A stretch of 64,000 nucleotides of DNA from Candidatus Neomarinimicrobium atlanticum (GTDB lineage Bacteria; Fidelibacterota; Marinisomatia; Marinisomatales; Marinisomataceae): the NCBI GenBank assembly GCA_000402815.1, contig AQSA01000002.1, positions 5,630 through 69,629 on the forward strand, given 5' to 3'. Positions within the stretch are counted from its first letter, which is position 1; every line of letters starts with the position of its first letter. Positions 62,560-64,000 of the stretch are shown piece after piece. The notes under the pieces are model-generated. The model worked only from the letters and a program-made list of their open reading frames with translations, was not told the DNA's origin and did not search any database. The position numbers and the translations under genes are program-made.

Positions 62560-64000
62560 TTACTTAACAAATAAGGTTAATTTTTGACCGGGATAGATTC
62601 TAGAAGAATTTTTTCTAATACTATTCCACTCCCTAATCTTGCTAACCTCTAAGTTATGTTTGTCTGCTATTCCGCTTAAGGTGTCACCAGACTTGACAAT
62701 ATAAACATTTTTACTCGGAGTATCCTTATCTGGTTTACTGTTTACAAATAATGACAATTTCTGGTTGGGATAAATATTTGAAGTATTTCCCATATTATTC
62801 CACTTCCTTATTTCAGCTGCTCTCGTATTATATTGTTCTGCAATATGACCTAAAGTATCTCCACTCTTCACTTTATAAATAATCTTTTCAGGATAGTTTG
62901 AATACACTCCACCTTTTACCGGAATTTTTAGACGCTGTCCAATAGTCAGCTTGTTAATATTGCTAATGTTGTTTATCGTCTGTAAATCTGCAACAGATAC
63001 ACGATATTTAGAAGCAATCGAAATGAAGTTTTCGCCCTTTCTAACTCGATGTTCTATTTTTTGTACTGCAAACTTTTGTTCATCAGGTAGAGCATTAAAT
63101 TTTTTATAGAAACTATCTTTCTTGCCATACGGTATATTAAGATTATAAGATCCACTTGATGGTGTTGCTGGCTGCCTTAACTCTGGATTGAGACGTTGAA
63201 TAGTACTTCGTTTTGTACCTGCAGCTTTTGCAAGGATGGTTAGGTCGGCACTTTTCTTAATAATGACTTCATCATATTTAAGAGGGTTAGACTTTGGAAT
63301 TTTGAATCCATATTTTTCTGGATCTCTTAAAATAATTGCTGATGAAAGAAAGTATGGGATATAATTTTTAGTATCTTTGGGTAAAGAGTATAATTGCCAA
63401 TAATCAGAGGTTTCATGTAATTTTAATGCACGATTAACTCTTCCTGGACCTGTGTTATAAGCCGCTAATACTAAATACCAATCATCAAATTGCTTGTATA
63501 AATCTTTAAAATATTTAGCAGCTGCTTTTGTAGATTTTTCAGGATCTTGGCGCTCATCAATGTACCAATTTCTTTCTAGTCCATATTGCTTACCAGTTAG
63601 ATACATAAATTGCCACAAACCTACCGCCTTAGCTCTTGATACTGCCTTTGGATCAAAACCAGACTCAATCATTGAAACAACAATTAGCTCTTCAGGAAGA
63701 TCATACTCTTGTAATATTGGTAGCATCATATCTCTATATTGAACATACCTTCTCAGCCAAATATTAAAACCTTTTCGTCCCTTACCTTGAAAATATCTAA
63801 TATAACTCTCAACCTGTGAATTTATCACGAGTGGAATATGACCTTCTCTATCATCAATGATAGTAAATTTTGTTGTACCCATTTCTACTGATTCATTCTG
63901 ATTAGTTATTGATGCAATATCTCTTCTAATCAAGTCTGCTGTTAAGAATTGAGTTGAGCTACCTATTGTATTTAATCTTGTTGTATATATTTGAATAAAA
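62560..64000 (-). CDS. Membrane-bound lytic murein transglycosylase with three LysM domains, 5' end outside the window
   Basis: The frame remains open to the last base. The apparent start at 63933 is an internal TTG and the true start lies beyond 64000. An SLT domain comes first, with the catalytic Glu in SMIESGFDPKAVSRAKAVGLW and LAAYNTGPGRVNRAL. Three LysM repeats follow (HRVRKGENFISIASKYRVSV, YKVKSGDTLGHIAEQYNT, YIVKSGDTLSGIADKHNL). It resembles MltD and cleaves peptidoglycan glycan strands in the periplasm. The signal peptide is expected in the missing part. Confidence 0.94.
   Translation of the reverse strand, partial: FIQIYTTRLNTIGSSTQFLTADLIRRDIASITNQNESVEMGTTKFTIIDDREGHIPLVINSQVESYIRYFQGKGRKGFNIWLRRYVQYRDMMLPILQEYDLPEELIVVSMIESGFDPKAVSRAKAVGLWQFMYLTGKQYGLERNWYIDERQDPEKSTKAAAKYFKDLYKQFDDWYLVLAAYNTGPGRVNRALKLHETSDYWQLYSLPKDTKNYIPYFLSSAIILRDPEKYGFKIPKSNPLKYDEVIIKKSADLTILAKAAGTKRSTIQRLNPELRQPATPSSGSYNLNIPYGKKDSFYKKFNALPDEQKFAVQKIEHRVRKGENFISIASKYRVSVADLQTINNISNINKLTIGQRLKIPVKGGVYSNYPEKIIYKVKSGDTLGHIAEQYNTRAAEIRKWNNMGNTSNIYPNQKLSLFVNSKPDKDTPSKNVYIVKSGDTLSGIADKHNLEVSKIREWNSIRKNSSRIYPGQKLTLFVK

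Noticed and set aside
1..64000. CRISPR arrays, rRNA and tRNA genes
   Set aside because: Reading both strands I found no regularly spaced repeat array and no convincing tRNA or rRNA. A structure-based scan would be more sensitive.

Overview
The window is AT-rich, densely packed bacterial chromosome. Nearly every gene lies on the minus strand in long runs with overlaps of 1-20 nt. The content suggests a free-living marine bacterium of the Fibrobacteres-Chlorobi-Bacteroidetes neighbourhood, and my best guess is candidate phylum Marinimicrobia (SAR406). The reasons are a complete Na+-translocating NADH:quinone reductase with its maturation genes, an NhaD-type Na+/H+ antiporter, a MenA-like prenyltransferase, cobalamin-dependent enzymes, and Bacteroidetes-like gene order (rplM-rpsI-rpsB-tsf-pyrH-frr; efp-accB-accC; tilS-ftsH-folP-cdaA). 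The taxon is an inference, because no rRNA or tRNA gene was found.

Layout. 1-2360: a 5'-truncated class II ribonucleotide reductase abuts, head to head, a 5'-truncated membrane methyltransferase, which suggests a rearrangement or assembly/amplification chimera near 255-265. 2362-10981 (minus): frr, pyrH, tsf, rpsB, rpsI, rplM, pyrC, pyrB, miaA, an M50 protease, a Xer recombinase and gcvH. 10947-14856: a small genomic island bounded by 34-bp direct repeats (33/34 identical), with integrase arm-site-like iterons at both ends, a decayed integrase and five cargo genes. 14823-28858: accC, accB, efp, a MoxR/DUF58/lipoprotein module, dnaK, LolCDE-like transporter genes, lysS, and prfB with its programmed +1 frameshift. 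28849-36928: a flavin split-barrel/UbiA fusion, diadenylate cyclase, folP, ftsH, tilS, a metallo-beta-lactamase-fold hydrolase and an archaeal-type GAPDH. 36997-41464: a cytochrome c maturation cluster (ccmD, C, B, A, a 29-aa ORF, F, E) whose CcmE has a CxxxY haem motif. 41468-50074: methylmalonyl-CoA mutase large subunit, dxs, pdxT, pdxS, ispH, a DHH phosphoesterase, a cobalamin adenosyltransferase and nhaD. 50145-57082: nqrM, apbE and nqrFEDCBA. 57180-64000: an FAD oxidoreductase, proline dehydrogenase, a membrane hydrolase-like protein, PepC, NAD kinase, a 30-aa basic COX24-like protein, an HU/IHF protein and a LysM lytic transglycosylase that runs off the window.

How the genes fit together. 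Nqr plus NhaD point to sodium-coupled energetics, probably with menaquinone made through the MenA-like enzyme. RNR, methylmalonyl-CoA mutase and the PduO-type adenosyltransferase form a cobalamin-using set. The island entered where accC and gcvH overlap and rebuilt both reading frames. Four small ORFs were found by reading the sequence (ccmD, the 29-aa ccm ORF, nqrM and the COX24-like protein). No stretch over 300 bases lacks a gene; the longest is 14551-14822, the right end of the island.
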